A DNA stretch of 64,000 nucleotides from an uncultured Prochlorococcus sp. (GTDB taxonomy: Bacteria > Cyanobacteriota > Cyanobacteriia > PCC-6307 > Cyanobiaceae), in the NCBI GenBank assembly GCA_902564695.1, contig CACFCB010000003.1, positions 1 to 64,000 on the forward strand, given 5' to 3'. The first letter of the stretch is position 1, and each line of letters starts with the position of its first letter. Positions 38,901 to 48,283 of this stretch are shown one piece after another. Position numbers and translations under genes: made by a program. Under the pieces are notes generated by a model. That model was given only the letters and a program-made list of their open reading frames with translations. It did no database searches and was not told where the DNA came from.

Positions 38901-39449
38901 AATTGATCCATGATCTTGAATCTCAAGATAGAAATCAGTATTAAAAATTTCTTTATACCAAGATGCTATTTCTCTAGCAACATCATTTCTTCCTTTTAAT
39001 ATTGCCTGTGGTATCTCCCCGCCCAAACAAGCTGTTGAACAAATTAATCCTTCGCTGTATTTTTTTAATAATGATTTATCAATGCATGGTCTAGAAAAAA
39101 TTCCTCTACCTCTAACACCATTCAAATGGCTAAGGGTTGTTAATTTAACAAGATTTTCATATCCAATTTGATTTTTTGCAATAACCACAAGATGATATCT
39201 TTTTTCTTTTTTAGGTTGAGGATCATCTATAGAGCCATTAATGACATACATCTCATTACCAATAATTGGTTTAATTTTTGCTTCCTTGCATAACTTCAAC
39301 AATTCAATAGCTCCATACATAACTCCATGATCTGTTAATGCAAGAGCAGGCATTCCCAATTCTTGAGCCCTTCTTACCATCAATGGAAGTTGACTAGCTC
39401 CATCTAGAAGGCTGTAATCACTATGATTATGAATTGGTACAAAAGACAT
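35934..39449 (-). CDS. dnaE: DNA polymerase III subunit alpha, unsplit
   Basis: 1171 residues in one continuous frame. The PHP domain opens FVPIHNHSDYSLLDGASQL; the palm has GPGRGSAAGSLVAF and MPDIDTDFC, followed by fingers, tandem helix-hairpin-helix and OB-fold (VSVIAMIPEMREVTTRKGDRMA) regions. It is the replicative polymerase. Many cyanobacteria carry DnaE in two halves joined by a split intein; here no intein or break is present. The start codon is ATG at 39449. Confidence 0.97.
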   Translation of the reverse strand: MSFVPIHNHSDYSLLDGASQLPLMVRRAQELGMPALALTDHGVMYGAIELLKLCKEAKIKPIIGNEMYVINGSIDDPQPKKEKRYHLVVIAKNQIGYENLVKLTTLSHLNGVRGRGIFSRPCIDKSLLKKYSEGLICSTACLGGEIPQAILKGRNDVAREIASWYKEIFNTDFYLEIQDHGSIEDRIVNSEIVKISQELDIEIIATNDAHYVSKNDIEAHDALICVLTGKLISDHKRLRYTGTEYIKSEEEMRNLFTDHIDKNVINNSINNTVKLASKVEEYKILGTYKMPNFPIPKGYNPIEYLEEISIQGLLERLNIIDYNNVPITYKERLDYELNVIKQMGFPTYFLVVWDYIRFAREKNIPVGPGRGSAAGSLVAFSLHITNIDPVLNGLLFERFLNPERKSMPDIDTDFCIERRGEVIDYVTKKYGEDKVAQIITFNRMTSKSVLKDVARVLDIPYGEADRLAKLIPVVRGKPAKLSSMISNDSPNKDFLEKYNNDSKVKKWVDMAMRIEGTNKTFGVHAAGVVIAAKSLDNLVPLQRNNDGQIITQYFMEDIESLGLLKMDFLGLRNLTMIEKTINLVEKSIGKRLDPDSLPFTDEKTFDLLSRGDLEGIFQLESSGMRQIVKDLKPTSLEDISSILALYRPGPLDAGLIPKFINRKHGKENIDFPHHSLKPILSETYGIMVYQEQIMKIAQDLAGYSLGQADLLRRAMGKKKVSEMQRHRTLFVQGAVKNGVSEAIADRLFDQMVLFAEYCFNKSHSTAYGAVTYQTAYLKAHYPVAYMAALLTVNAGSTEKVQRYISNCNSMGINVMPPNINTSGVDFTPKENSILFGFSAIKNLGDSAIKKIINSRESDGEFVSLAQFCDRISSSAVNRRALEALIHCGAMDSLDKNANRAQLIADLDLIVEWASSRAKDRNSGQGNLFDFSSSTNDETQVNDYMTAPKAKEVQEYSPSDKLKLEKEYVGFYLSDHPLKQLSEPAKLIAPISISSLEEQKDKSRVSVIAMIPEMREVTTRKGDRMAIIQLEDLTGSCEAVVFPKSYERLSDHLMVETRLLIWASVDWRDETVQLIIDDCREIDDLRFLLIDLSPEEAIDIKVQHKLRECLSQNRPARNELGVRIPVVACLKDKSNTRYVRLGDQFCVKDAQLALNTLSKNSFLARSSNSLVN

Positions 39450-39520
39450 AAAGAAGCGGCTAAAGTACGCTGCATATAGTGTAGCTTCAACTCAGAAGAC
39501 CACATAAAGTGGTTCAAATA

Positions 39521-40981
39521 TTAAAATGTGAAATCGGTTTTGGGTCTATTTTTAAATACATCAGCAGTATTTTCAAATTGATTAGCAACTTGAAGAAGTC
39601 TTTCCTCGTCAAAAACATTTGCTATTAATTGCAAGCCAATTGGTAATCCATTTTTATCAAATCCACAGGGCAAATTAATAGCTGGCAATCCAGCAAGATT
39701 AGCTGGAATAGTTAATAAATCAGATAAATACATTGCCATAGGGTTATCTACATTTTCACCTGAACCAAAAGCTGTAGTTGGAGAGGTAGGCGCTAACAAA
39801 ATATCAACTTTTTTAAAAGCATTATCAAAATCATTGCGAATCAATGTTCGAACTTGCTGAGCCTTTTTGTAATAAGCATCAACGTAACCAGCAGAGAGAG
39901 CATATGTACCTATTAGAATTCTTCTTTTTACTTCGCTACCAAAACCTAAAGCTCTACTTCTTGATGTCATCTCAATAAGAGATTGAGAATCCTTGGAACG
40001 AAATCCATACTTAACCCCGTCATATCTGGCTAAATTGGCAGATGCTTCAGACGGAGCAATAACGTAATAAGTTGCGATACCATCATTAAAACGAGGGCAA
40101 GAAACATTAATTATCTCTGCACCTAAATTTTCAAGAAGTGATGCAGAGCCAAGGACAGATTCCTTTACTTCGGAAGATAAACCCTCATGCTGAAAACAAT
40201 TATCAATCAAGCCTATTTTTAACCCTTTAATTGACTTAGAAAGACTCTCTAGATAATTTGGAACTCGAATATCGACTGTAGTTGAATCTTTGTCATCCTT
40301 CCCGGAAATAACCTGAAGAATCTCGGCAGCATCAGAAACATTATTAGCAAATGGGCCTACTTGATCCAAAGAACTTGCAAAAGCAATAAGGCCCCATCTG
40401 CTAACTCGACCATAAGTTGGTTTCAAACCAACAACACCACAAAATGAAGCAGGCTGTCGTATTGAACCTCCAGTATCAGAACCTAAGGAACCAAAACATA
40501 ATCCTGCTGCAACGGAAGCAGCACTGCCACCTGAACTTCCTCCTGGAACTTTACTTATATTCCAAGGGTTTAAAGTAGGACCAAATGCAGAGGTTTCGGT
40601 TGAACTTCCCATTGCGAATTCATCCATATTAGTCTTACCAATAATCACAGCACCTGACTTAAGAAGCCTTTCAGTGACAGTTGACTCATAAGGGGGAACG
40701 AAGTTACTTAAGATATTGCTAGCACAGGTTGTCTTTAAACCTTTAGTGCATAAGTTATCTTTTATTGCTATTGGTATCCCTGCCAAAGGAGGAAGATTAT
40801 TACCAGAAGCGCGTTGGATATCAATTTTCTCTGCTTGTTCTAATGCTTTTTTAGTATTAACAGTTAAAAAACTATTTAGAGTTGGATCTAACTCATTAAT
40901 ACGATTTATTTTTTCTTGAACTAATTCCTTGGATGAGACCTCACCACTCGATAGTTTCTGGCGTAAGTCTGCAAAAGTCAT
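39521..40981 (-). CDS. gatA: Glutamyl-tRNA(Gln) amidotransferase subunit A
   Basis: 486 residues, amidase-signature family. The Ser-cisSer-Lys triad is visible: Lys74 in AIKDNLCT, Ser149 in [15 protein letters not shown] and Ser173 in [12 protein letters not shown]. GatA releases ammonia from glutamine or asparagine for GatCAB, which converts Glu-tRNA(Gln) to Gln-tRNA(Gln) in bacteria lacking GlnRS. It lies 71 bp after dnaE on the same strand. Confidence 0.96.
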   Translation of the reverse strand: MTFADLRQKLSSGEVSSKELVQEKINRINELDPTLNSFLTVNTKKALEQAEKIDIQRASGNNLPPLAGIPIAIKDNLCTKGLKTTCASNILSNFVPPYESTVTERLLKSGAVIIGKTNMDEFAMGSSTETSAFGPTLNPWNISKVPGGSSGGSAASVAAGLCFGSLGSDTGGSIRQPASFCGVVGLKPTYGRVSRWGLIAFASSLDQVGPFANNVSDAAEILQVISGKDDKDSTTVDIRVPNYLESLSKSIKGLKIGLIDNCFQHEGLSSEVKESVLGSASLLENLGAEIINVSCPRFNDGIATYYVIAPSEASANLARYDGVKYGFRSKDSQSLIEMTSRSRALGFGSEVKRRILIGTYALSAGYVDAYYKKAQQVRTLIRNDFDNAFKKVDILLAPTSPTTAFGSGENVDNPMAMYLSDLLTIPANLAGLPAINLPCGFDKNGLPIGLQLIANVFDEERLLQVANQFENTADVFKNRPKTDFTF

Positions 40982-41009
40982 TATTTAATTAGAAAAATTG
41001 ATATCAAGC

Positions 41010-41240
41010 TTATGATGTTAAAGGCTCATTACGACGACATCTAATTAAACTATGGCTGATTTTCTGTGGAGATTCAACAGAAAGGTCCTCAACAAAACTA
41101 GTTAATCTTACTTTTAAGCTACGGCGAGTAAGGAAAGGACCAAACCAATAAGTAACGCTAGGTTGATTTGTCTCAACCTTGGCCCACCAGGCCAAGCCAA
41201 AACTATTACCCAAGCTTCGAAGAGCCCTAATGGGACCCAT
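41010..41240 (-). CDS. DUF1816 protein
   Basis: 76 residues containing GLAWWAKVETNQPSVTYWFGPF, the DUF1816 signature of small cyanobacterial proteins sometimes compared with phycobilisome linker CpcD-like modules. No membrane span. A role related to light harvesting is possible but unknown in an organism of this type, which lacks full phycobilisomes. The upstream 216 bp contains no gene, only AT-rich sequence with inverted repeats. Confidence 0.82.
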   Translation of the reverse strand: MGPIRALRSLGNSFGLAWWAKVETNQPSVTYWFGPFLTRRSLKVRLTSFVEDLSVESPQKISHSLIRCRRNEPLTS

Positions 41241-41371
41241 AAGTAAAATGCATTTATTTTATTTTACTTTCTGAACCATATATTTATCAAATAAAAAGCA
41301 ACTATATGTTCACTTGATGATGAAACATATTTGTGAATAAGAAAATTTATCTAGATAAAAATCTGCGGGGA

Positions 41372-41399
41372 ACATAATTAATTGTGTATTTAATTATGT
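41372..41399. repeat. Inverted repeat in the rlmB-DUF1816 intergenic gap
   Basis: ACATAATTAA (41372-41381) and TTAATTATGT (41390-41399) are perfect 10-base arms around an 8-base loop. A second, weaker pair, AGTAAAAT and ATTTTACT, lies near 41241-41268. Neither has a clear T tract in the direction of transcription (minus strand), so they could be weak terminators of the methyltransferase transcript or protein-binding sites. The remaining parts of the 216-bp gap show nothing else. Confidence 0.4.
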
Positions 41400-41456
41400 A
41401 TTTTACAAAAAATATAAATAAGCTATTAGGAATACATTTGCCATTTGAGATCATTT

Positions 41457-42638
41457 TTAAACAGATTTGTTGTTAAGTTCAGATGAAATCTGAGGTTTCA
41501 ATAAACGGGGAGATGGATCTTGGCCAGATATTTTACGCATCCATCCACACCTAGCAACTTCATATAAAAAAATGGAAGTAGCGACTGAAGCATTGAGACT
41601 AGTAGTTACTCCTTTAAGTGGAATCCTTACTAATTGATCGCATAATCTTCTTGTTATTAAAGAAATTCCTTTATCCTCTGATCCCACAACAACAACTAAT
41701 GGGCCATTAAATTTAATCTCAGAAATTGTTGAAGCTCCTTCTTCAGCAAGGCCAAGAACTGTATATCCTTCATCCTTTAATTTCTCGAGAGATCTGTTTA
41801 AATTAACTACCCTTGCAACAGGTAAATGCTCTAGAGCACCTGCAGCAACTTTTGCTACTGATCCAGTTAAACCTGCACTCCTCCTTTGTGGAAGTATCAA
41901 GCCTTGTGCACCAAGTGCCTCTGCAGATCGAATAATTGCACCAAGATTTTGTGGATCAGTTAATCCATCTAGAGCTAAAAGCAATGATGAATCTCCAAAA
42001 GGTTTACAAGCATCTATTAAATTCTTTAAATCATGTGTTTTTGAAGCTGCAATTTGAATAACAATTCCCTGATGAACTGCGCCGTTAGTAATCTGACCAA
42101 GCCTAGACCAAGAAACCTCCTCAACCAAAACACCAGATGATTTCGAATCTTTAAGAAGTTGAAAAAATTTTGGTGTACTTCGTAGTTCAGAAGTACACCA
42201 AATCCTATGAATAGCTCTACCAGATAAAAGAGCTGCCTCTGTTGAATGACGACCCCAAATCAAATCATCACTTAATACTTTAGTGAAGGGTTCTGAATAT
42301 GAAATTGGTTGTCTGAAACCATCTTTAATTTTATTACTTTCATGATATTTATTAGAATTATTGTAAGTACGAATAGTTGAATTTCTCTCGAATCGGCCAT
42401 TACTTCTGTTATTGGATTGTATCTGATCATTACTTCTAGATCCTTTTTTAGTTTGATAATCAAAAGAAGGATGATTTGTTTGATCAGAAGATTGGCGATT
42501 GAAATTATTGGTTGAACTTCTTCGATCTTTAAAGTTAGACTTCTTGGAAACATTATCAGAACGATAATAATTACTACTTCGTTTATTAAAAGAAGAGTTT
42601 TTAGAATTCCTTGTGTCTTTATTGAAACGATAACTCAT
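41457..42638 (-). CDS. rlmB: TrmH/RlmB-type 23S rRNA 2'-O-methyltransferase with disordered N-terminus
   Basis: 393 residues. The first 120 or so are low complexity, rich in Asn, Ser, Arg and Lys, and probably disordered and RNA-binding. A substrate-binding domain from about 127 (LIWGRHSTEAALLSG) leads to the SPOUT knot: LDGLTDPQNLGAIIRSAEALG, VVVVGSEDKGIS and PLKGVTTSLNASVATSIFLYE. The family methylates guanosine 2251 in the 23S P-loop. The extension is unusual for Escherichia coli RlmB but resembles other cyanobacterial and plant members. Confidence 0.88.
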   Translation of the reverse strand: MSYRFNKDTRNSKNSSFNKRSSNYYRSDNVSKKSNFKDRRSSTNNFNRQSSDQTNHPSFDYQTKKGSRSNDQIQSNNRSNGRFERNSTIRTYNNSNKYHESNKIKDGFRQPISYSEPFTKVLSDDLIWGRHSTEAALLSGRAIHRIWCTSELRSTPKFFQLLKDSKSSGVLVEEVSWSRLGQITNGAVHQGIVIQIAASKTHDLKNLIDACKPFGDSSLLLALDGLTDPQNLGAIIRSAEALGAQGLILPQRRSAGLTGSVAKVAAGALEHLPVARVVNLNRSLEKLKDEGYTVLGLAEEGASTISEIKFNGPLVVVVGSEDKGISLITRRLCDQLVRIPLKGVTTSLNASVATSIFLYEVARCGWMRKISGQDPSPRLLKPQISSELNNKSV

Positions 42639-42657
42639 TTTTAAAAAGAACTATTTT

Positions 42658-43056
42658 CTAGTTAATTGATCGATCAAGAAGATCGAATAAATAGGCAAGT
42701 CGTTCAGGATTTTTCAAAAACAACCATCCAACAATAGTCTCAAATCCGGTAGCAGAAGCATATGTGCATGCATCTACATTTTTGGGCCCTTTTCCTGCTT
42801 TATTTCTACCGCGTCTAACAAAGTCTTTTTCTTCTTCAGTAAGGAAAGGTTCTAATTGTCTCATCACCCTAGCTTGGCTAGAAGCATTTACCTCGTTAAC
42901 AACAGAATTGTGCAATTCTTTCGATCGCATAGGGAAACGGCAATGACGCAACCTTTGATGCATTTCCCAAACAGCATCTCCCAACCAAGCCAATTGCAAA
43001 GGGCCCAATCCATCTGGTGAAATGGTTGATTTTGTATAGCGAATCCAATCAGTCAA
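42658..43056 (-). CDS. mrnC: Mini-ribonuclease 3
   Basis: 132 residues comprising an RNase III catalytic domain without a double-stranded RNA-binding domain. LQLAWLGDAVWEMHQR holds the metal-binding Asp27, and the second motif is GPKNVDACTYASATGFETIVGWLF. Mini-III matures 23S rRNA ends in Bacillus and acts on rRNA or intron RNA in cyanobacteria and chloroplasts. It overlaps the STAS gene by 4 bp and is followed by the rRNA methyltransferase, giving an rRNA-processing pair. Confidence 0.9.
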   Translation of the reverse strand: MTDWIRYTKSTISPDGLGPLQLAWLGDAVWEMHQRLRHCRFPMRSKELHNSVVNEVNASSQARVMRQLEPFLTEEEKDFVRRGRNKAGKGPKNVDACTYASATGFETIVGWLFLKNPERLAYLFDLLDRSIN

Positions 43057-43418
43057 GCTGATAATTTAACAATTGCAGTAGCAAGATCAGGTGCAAGATT
43101 TAGGAACTCTTCCAAGCGCACAAGCTTAATGGTTTGAATAACTCTAGGGTTTCCAACAACACTAAAAGGTCTTTTTGATTCGTTGCATTTCTTGGCTGCT
43201 TGAACCATGGCTCCTAATCCAGAAGAGTCAATGAAATCGATATTAGTTAAATCAATGACTACTGATAGTTGATTTGAAGCTATAACTTCATTGGTAAATG
43301 TAGTGAATTGCTTCTCAGAATAAGCATCTAGCTGGCCGGTAAAATTTAAAACCAAACAACCATCTTGATGGTTAAAACCACCTCTAAGAGAAACAGTAAG
43401 TCGTTGTAATTCGGTTAT
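43053..43418 (-). CDS. STAS-domain anti-sigma factor antagonist, probable non-AUG start
   Basis: The STAS fold is clear: LNFTGQLDAYSEKQF, VVIDLTNIDFIDSSGLGAMVQ (with the serine that kinases phosphorylate in SpoIIAA-like proteins) and VIQTIKLVRLEEFL. The first ordinary start, TTG at 43355, would cut into the first strand. The frame is open and protein-like for 21 more codons (TELQRLTVSLRGGF) back to ATA at 43418, which sits nine bases after TAGGGG; ATT at 43427 is the other option. No ATG, GTG or TTG precedes. It probably acts in partner-switching regulation. Confidence 0.82.
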   Translation of the reverse strand: MTELQRLTVSLRGGFNHQDGCLVLNFTGQLDAYSEKQFTTFTNEVIASNQLSVVIDLTNIDFIDSSGLGAMVQAAKKCNESKRPFSVVGNPRVIQTIKLVRLEEFLNLAPDLATAIVKLSA

Positions 43419-43469
43419 GGGATCAATCCCCTATTACTTCATGTTGAAAGTGTAGTGATATAAACCAAA

Positions 43470-44624
43470 TTAATCCACGATTGGTCGTCGTTCTTCTATT
43501 AAGGTTACGAAATGATTAAAATGATGGTCAGCATCGTGAGGTCCAGGACTGGCTTCAGGATGATATTGAACTCCAAAGAAAGGCATATCAATTACAGAAA
43601 TAGCGGCAACGGTTTGATCATTTAAATTAAATCGAGTAATTTTTATTTTTTCTGGATTTAAGGATTTAAAATCTAAAGCGAATCCATGATTTTGACTTGT
43701 TATTTCGACACTTCCATTTAATCCACATGGATGGTTCAGTCCTCTGTGTCCATAAGATAATTTAAATGTTTTTCCACCTAAGGCCAATCCAAGAATTTGA
43801 TGACCCAAGCAAATACCGAAAACAGGCAATTTCTCATAATTAATTAGATTATTAGTTAACTTAATACCACTTTCGACTGTTGATGGATCACCAGGACCAT
43901 TAGAGAGGAAAACACCCTCTGGAGATAAATCTAAGACATCTGATATAGAAGCATTGGCAGGTAAAACAGTTACATCACATCCATGTGCTACTAGACGATC
44001 TAGTATTGATTTTTTTATGCCAAAATCTATTGCAACAACTTTGTAAGGAGGATTTTTAATATTCTTAATTCTTTTATCAAATGATACAGGACAGCTCGAA
44101 TTGACTTTAAAAAGTTTCTTCGTTGTTACTTTATCAACAAGATTCAATCCATTCATGGAAGGAGACTTTTCTAAAATTGAAAATAATTCTGCTATTGAAT
44201 ATTTTGGATCTGATGAAATAATTCCATTTAAAGTTCCTGACTCTCGAAGATGTCTTACTAGTGCTCTTGTGTCTATGCCTTTAATTCCTATAACATTTTC
44301 ATTCTTTAACCATTTATCAAAACTCATATCATGCCTCCAATTACTTGGAGTCATAGATATTTGACGAGAAATAACGCCCTTAACTGACGGATTAGCCGAT
44401 TCATTATCATTAATATTCACTCCAGTATTACCAATCTCTGGATATGTGAAAGTAATTAATTGGCCATAGTAACTAGGGTCAGTTATCACCTCCTGATATC
44501 CAGTCATACCAGTATTAAATACAACTTCTCCGGTAATAGTCCCAAGTGCTCCAAAAGATGTTCCTTCAAAATATGTTCCATCCTCCAATAACAATATTGC
44601 AGTACTTTCAGTATTAAAAAACAT
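43470..44624 (-). CDS. carA: Carbamoyl-phosphate synthase small subunit
   Basis: 384 residues. The N-terminal CPSase domain opens [16 protein letters not shown]. The class I glutaminase domain has the nucleophile Cys272 in FGICLGHQ and the pair His355/Glu357 in [10 protein letters not shown]. It supplies ammonia to CarB for carbamoyl phosphate, shared by arginine and pyrimidine synthesis. It is followed, in transcription order, by the STAS gene after a 50-bp gap and preceded by trpD. Confidence 0.97.
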   Translation of the reverse strand: MFFNTESTAILLLEDGTYFEGTSFGALGTITGEVVFNTGMTGYQEVITDPSYYGQLITFTYPEIGNTGVNINDNESANPSVKGVISRQISMTPSNWRHDMSFDKWLKNENVIGIKGIDTRALVRHLRESGTLNGIISSDPKYSIAELFSILEKSPSMNGLNLVDKVTTKKLFKVNSSCPVSFDKRIKNIKNPPYKVVAIDFGIKKSILDRLVAHGCDVTVLPANASISDVLDLSPEGVFLSNGPGDPSTVESGIKLTNNLINYEKLPVFGICLGHQILGLALGGKTFKLSYGHRGLNHPCGLNGSVEITSQNHGFALDFKSLNPEKIKITRFNLNDQTVAAISVIDMPFFGVQYHPEASPGPHDADHHFNHFVTLIEERRPIVD

Positions 44625-44654
44625 AATAAAAAAGTTGGAATAAGTCTAAAAGTA

Positions 44655-45728
44655 TTAGATGGCTAAAAAATCTCTGAGCTGTTTAAATTTCAGCCAGGAT
44701 TTATCTGAATTCAAACAATCTAAAGATTTTTGTACACCTAAAGATAAGTTATCTTCAACACCTGAAACCCATAAGACCAATGCGGTGTTTAGGGCAACAA
44801 CTTCTTTGTGACTCTTTTTTCCCTCCCCTTTAAGTAAAGATTTTAAAATTTGACCATTGGATTGCAAATCATCTCCTTTTAAACTTTCATTAGAAACTAC
44901 TGTAAGGCCAAGATCACCAGGTGTAATTAGCTCTGACCTAATTGAATCTTTTTCTAAGAATCGAAATTGATTTGTACCAGCAAGCGATGCCTCATCTAAA
45001 CCTCCTGCCCCATGAACAACGACAGCTCTAGTAAGTCCCATCCTTTTAAGAGCAAGTGACATTGGATCAAGTAAATCAGATTTAGCTACACCCAATACTT
45101 GAGATTTTGGTCTAAGAGGGTTAACTAATGGTCCAAGTAAATTAAAAATAGTTCTAACGCCCAAGCTTTTTCTTAAAGGAGCAAGATTAACTAAAGAAGG
45201 ATGCCAAGAAGGTGCAAAAAGGAAAGTAATCCCATAATTTTTTAGAGACTCAATAACCTTTTCAGGGGATACATTTAAAGGCATACCTAGATTCTCTAAA
45301 ACATCAGCTGATCCAACCTTTCCACTAGCACTTCTGTTTCCATGTTTAGCTATTTTTACACCTAAAGCTGAAGAGACAAAAGCTACAGCAGTTGAGATAT
45401 TAAAGGTATTTGCACCATCACCTCCAGTACCGCAGGTGTCAACCAAGTCAAAGTTGGGAAGATCTGGAGGAGAGCTGGATGCATCTTGAAGGATTCTAGC
45501 CATCACAGAAAGTTCATTACCTGAAATACCTTTTGCTCTAAATGCAGCTAAAAAAGCTCCAGTTTGAACTGGTTCAATTTTATTATCCAACCATGAATTC
45601 ATTAGATAATTTGATTGTTCCTCGCTTAATTCATCGCCATTAAGAAGTAATTCAAGAATTAGTGAGAAAGTTATTGGATTTGAAGAAGTCATATATTCAG
45701 AAAGATCAAAGAGTAACTGACTGGCCAA
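44655..45728 (-). CDS. trpD: Anthranilate phosphoribosyltransferase
   Basis: 357 residues. The PRPP-binding glycine loop is [16 protein letters not shown], with [18 protein letters not shown] and the C-terminal [13 protein letters not shown]. It transfers phosphoribose to anthranilate in tryptophan synthesis. The start may be ATG 45728 or the ATG twelve codons later (45692), which matches the usual family length better. carA follows after 30 bp. Confidence 0.95.
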   Translation of the reverse strand: MASQLLFDLSEYMTSSNPITFSLILELLLNGDELSEEQSNYLMNSWLDNKIEPVQTGAFLAAFRAKGISGNELSVMARILQDASSSPPDLPNFDLVDTCGTGGDGANTFNISTAVAFVSSALGVKIAKHGNRSASGKVGSADVLENLGMPLNVSPEKVIESLKNYGITFLFAPSWHPSLVNLAPLRKSLGVRTIFNLLGPLVNPLRPKSQVLGVAKSDLLDPMSLALKRMGLTRAVVVHGAGGLDEASLAGTNQFRFLEKDSIRSELITPGDLGLTVVSNESLKGDDLQSNGQILKSLLKGEGKKSHKEVVALNTALVLWVSGVEDNLSLGVQKSLDCLNSDKSWLKFKQLRDFLAI

Positions 45729-45804
45729 GTAAAATATTTTTTATAACTTAGTCATAAACATATCAATTATTGAGGGATTTAAATAAAAAATAATTTCACA
45801 ATTT

Positions 45805-46116
45805 TCAAGACGAAGAGGAATCAGAAGTATCAAATCCAGAACCAACATTATCTGGACTTGGAGAATTGGTCGGTCTAAAACCATTTGACCAAATTTTTCT
45901 TGTAATATTTTCTAAACCTTCTTTATCCAAATTCCATTTTTTTAAAATTTTTACCATGTCTTTGTTGAGGTCGTCAGCACCTATAAAGTCCTGATAGCGA
46001 ATAATTAATCTAGCTAGCTCTACATAATCAATAGGAGATGGAGTATCCAATGCGCAAAGTCGATCAAGATTTTCTCGATCAGTAGCATATAAAGGGTGAT
46101 TTTGAGCCTCGTTCAT
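45805..46116 (-). CDS. DUF3288 protein
   Basis: 103 residues. NHPLYATDRENLDRL and the LARLIIRYQDFIGADDLNKDM helix are features of cyanobacterial DUF3288. The C-terminal tail is Ser/Pro-rich and disordered. No membrane span; function is unknown. It is divergent from the ABC exporter gene across a 74-bp gap. Confidence 0.8.
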   Translation of the reverse strand: MNEAQNHPLYATDRENLDRLCALDTPSPIDYVELARLIIRYQDFIGADDLNKDMVKILKKWNLDKEGLENITRKIWSNGFRPTNSPSPDNVGSGFDTSDSSSS

Positions 46117-46190
46117 AATTTAATTAAAATTAGTTTTAGTCACATTCATGGGCTTATATTGCCTAGGTTGATGAGTATATCAATAAAAGA

Positions 46191-47942
46191 ATGGCAGCTT
46201 TAAGACTTGATCTAATAAAAAACTATCTTAGACCCCACAAGAAGGAACTAATAATTGGTGCGCTATGTCTCATTTTTGTAAATATTCTGAGTGTTGCTAT
46301 TCCAATGGAAGTAAAAAATATCGTAGATGATCTGAAAAAGGGTTTTACATTTTCAGATGTACTAAATAAGTCGACATGGTTGATTCTTCTTGCAACTGTG
46401 ATGGGAGGAGTAAGACTAATTTCTAGACAACTTGTGTTTGGAGTTGGCAGACAAGTTGAGGTTTCTCTGAGACAGAAACTTTTTGATCATATGTTGGGAC
46501 AAGATCCTGGATGGGTTCAAACCTTAGGAACTGGAGAAGTTATCACAAGAGCAACAAGTGATTTAGAAAATATTAGAAGATTATTGGGCTTTACGATACT
46601 TAGTCTCACAAATACTTTATTGGCCTATACCTTCACTTTGCCAGCGATGCTGACAATTGATCCGGCTTTAACATTTTTTGCCATATCTATATATCCAATA
46701 TTACTTGGGACAGTTGGATTGTTTGGGGGACGTATGGTTCAACAAAGAAAGAAGCAACAAGAAGCATTATCTGCTTTAAGTGAGTTAATACAAGAAGATC
46801 TCGCAGGAATTAGCGCAATTAAAATTTATGGTCAAGAAAAAGCTGAGCAAGAGGCATTTAAAAAATTAAATATTAGATATAGAAATGCTGCAATTAATCT
46901 CGCAAGAACAGCAAGTACATTATTCCCATTATTACAAGGTTTATCATCAATATCATTACTACTTTTAATTGCTATTGGTAGCGGTCAACTTTCGGAAGGA
47001 ATAGTTACAGTAGGAGGGCTTGTTGCAATGATTCTTTATGTCGAAAGACTTGTTTTCCCAACTGCATTATTAGGATTTACTCTAAATACTTTTCAACTAG
47101 GTCAAGTTAGTTTAGAAAGAGTAGAAGAAATATTAAATCATGAGCCTTCAATTAAAGATAAAGAAGATCCTGTAAACATTTCCAAACCGATATCAGGTAA
47201 ATTAGAAGCAAGAAATATGTCGATAAGATATGAAGACTCTCCTAGAAAAATACTTAACAATATATCTTTTACAATAAACCCTGGGGAAATAGTTGCATTA
47301 GTTGGTCCTGTTGGTTGTGGCAAAACGACTTTAGCTAGAGCCCTTGGAAGAATGGTAGATATTGAAGAAGGTAGTTTATTTTTAGATGATTATGATGTAA
47401 CTAACTTAAGGCTCAAAGAACTAAGAAGTAATATCGCATTAGTACCTCAAGAAGGTTATCTATTCACAGAAACACTTACAGAAAATATTAGATATGGAAA
47501 TCCAAAAGCCTCAATAGAAAAAGTTCAAGAGTCAGCTTATGAAGCACGCATGACAGAAGATATCAAAGGTTTTCCAGATGGATTTAAAACTCTTGTTGGT
47601 GAAAGAGGTATTACTCTTAGCGGCGGACAAAGACAAAGAACTGCCTTAAGTAGAGCACTATTAGTAGATTCAAAAATAATAGTCTTAGATGATGCATTGG
47701 CTAGCGTGGACAATAAAACAGCCTCAGCAATACTTCAAACAATAAAAAACCAATTCAATAAAACTGTATTAATGATTAGCCATCAATTATCTGCAGCAGC
47801 ATCATGTGATCGTATTTTAGTAATGAATAATGGAAAAATAGTACAAGAGGGTAAGCATCATAATTTAATAAATAAAAATGGTTTATATAAAAGCATGTGG
47901 GAACGAGAAAAAGCAAAAGAGCAACTTCAATCATATGATTAA
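46191..47942 (+). CDS. ABC exporter, fused membrane and ATPase domains
   Basis: 583 residues in the half-transporter layout: six membrane helices (to about 310), then a nucleotide-binding domain with Walker A GPVGCGKTT, signature LSGGQRQR, Walker B IIVLDDALASVD and the ISHQLS H-loop. The Asp of the D-loop is present and the catalytic residue after Walker B is Asp rather than Glu (VLDDA), as in degenerate sites of heterodimeric exporters. That hints at a partner half encoded elsewhere. Such proteins export lipids, peptides or drugs. Confidence 0.9.
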   Translation: MAALRLDLIKNYLRPHKKELIIGALCLIFVNILSVAIPMEVKNIVDDLKKGFTFSDVLNKSTWLILLATVMGGVRLISRQLVFGVGRQVEVSLRQKLFDHMLGQDPGWVQTLGTGEVITRATSDLENIRRLLGFTILSLTNTLLAYTFTLPAMLTIDPALTFFAISIYPILLGTVGLFGGRMVQQRKKQQEALSALSELIQEDLAGISAIKIYGQEKAEQEAFKKLNIRYRNAAINLARTASTLFPLLQGLSSISLLLLIAIGSGQLSEGIVTVGGLVAMILYVERLVFPTALLGFTLNTFQLGQVSLERVEEILNHEPSIKDKEDPVNISKPISGKLEARNMSIRYEDSPRKILNNISFTINPGEIVALVGPVGCGKTTLARALGRMVDIEEGSLFLDDYDVTNLRLKELRSNIALVPQEGYLFTETLTENIRYGNPKASIEKVQESAYEARMTEDIKGFPDGFKTLVGERGITLSGGQRQRTALSRALLVDSKIIVLDDALASVDNKTASAILQTIKNQFNKTVLMISHQLSAAASCDRILVMNNGKIVQEGKHHNLINKNGLYKSMWEREKAKEQLQSYD

Positions 47943-48033
47943 CGATTACTTTTTAAAGTTTTCTAATCAAATCTATTAAAATCAGATAAAAGCTTAAAAA
48001 AACAATTATGTTCTATTTATTAAATTTTAAATC

Positions 48034-48279
48034 ATGAGCAATTTCTCAAATTTTAAACTTATTTGTGACCTTGAATTTGGTGATATCTACATACAAATTC
48101 TCGCATGGATGGGTGTAATCTTTGTGAGTCTGGCAGCTGGTCTTGCACTTATGGGATCATCAAGACCAATTTTTGCACTTTTAGGAGTAGGATTAATATT
48201 AGTACTTAGCCTACCTTTCTTATTATTTGCATTTGTCACTACATTAATAAACCATATCAGAATAGAAACTATAAATTAA
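48034..48279 (+). CDS. Small membrane protein, 81 aa
   Basis: 81 residues with two hydrophobic helices: IQILAWMGVIFVSLAAGLALM and the segment PIFALLGVGLILVLSLPFLLF. The conserved-looking SSRP loop joins them. No family is recognised. It ends 4 bp before the msrA start, so cotranscription is likely. Confidence 0.6.
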   Translation: MSNFSNFKLICDLEFGDIYIQILAWMGVIFVSLAAGLALMGSSRPIFALLGVGLILVLSLPFLLFAFVTTLINHIRIETIN

Positions 48280-48283
48280 AATT

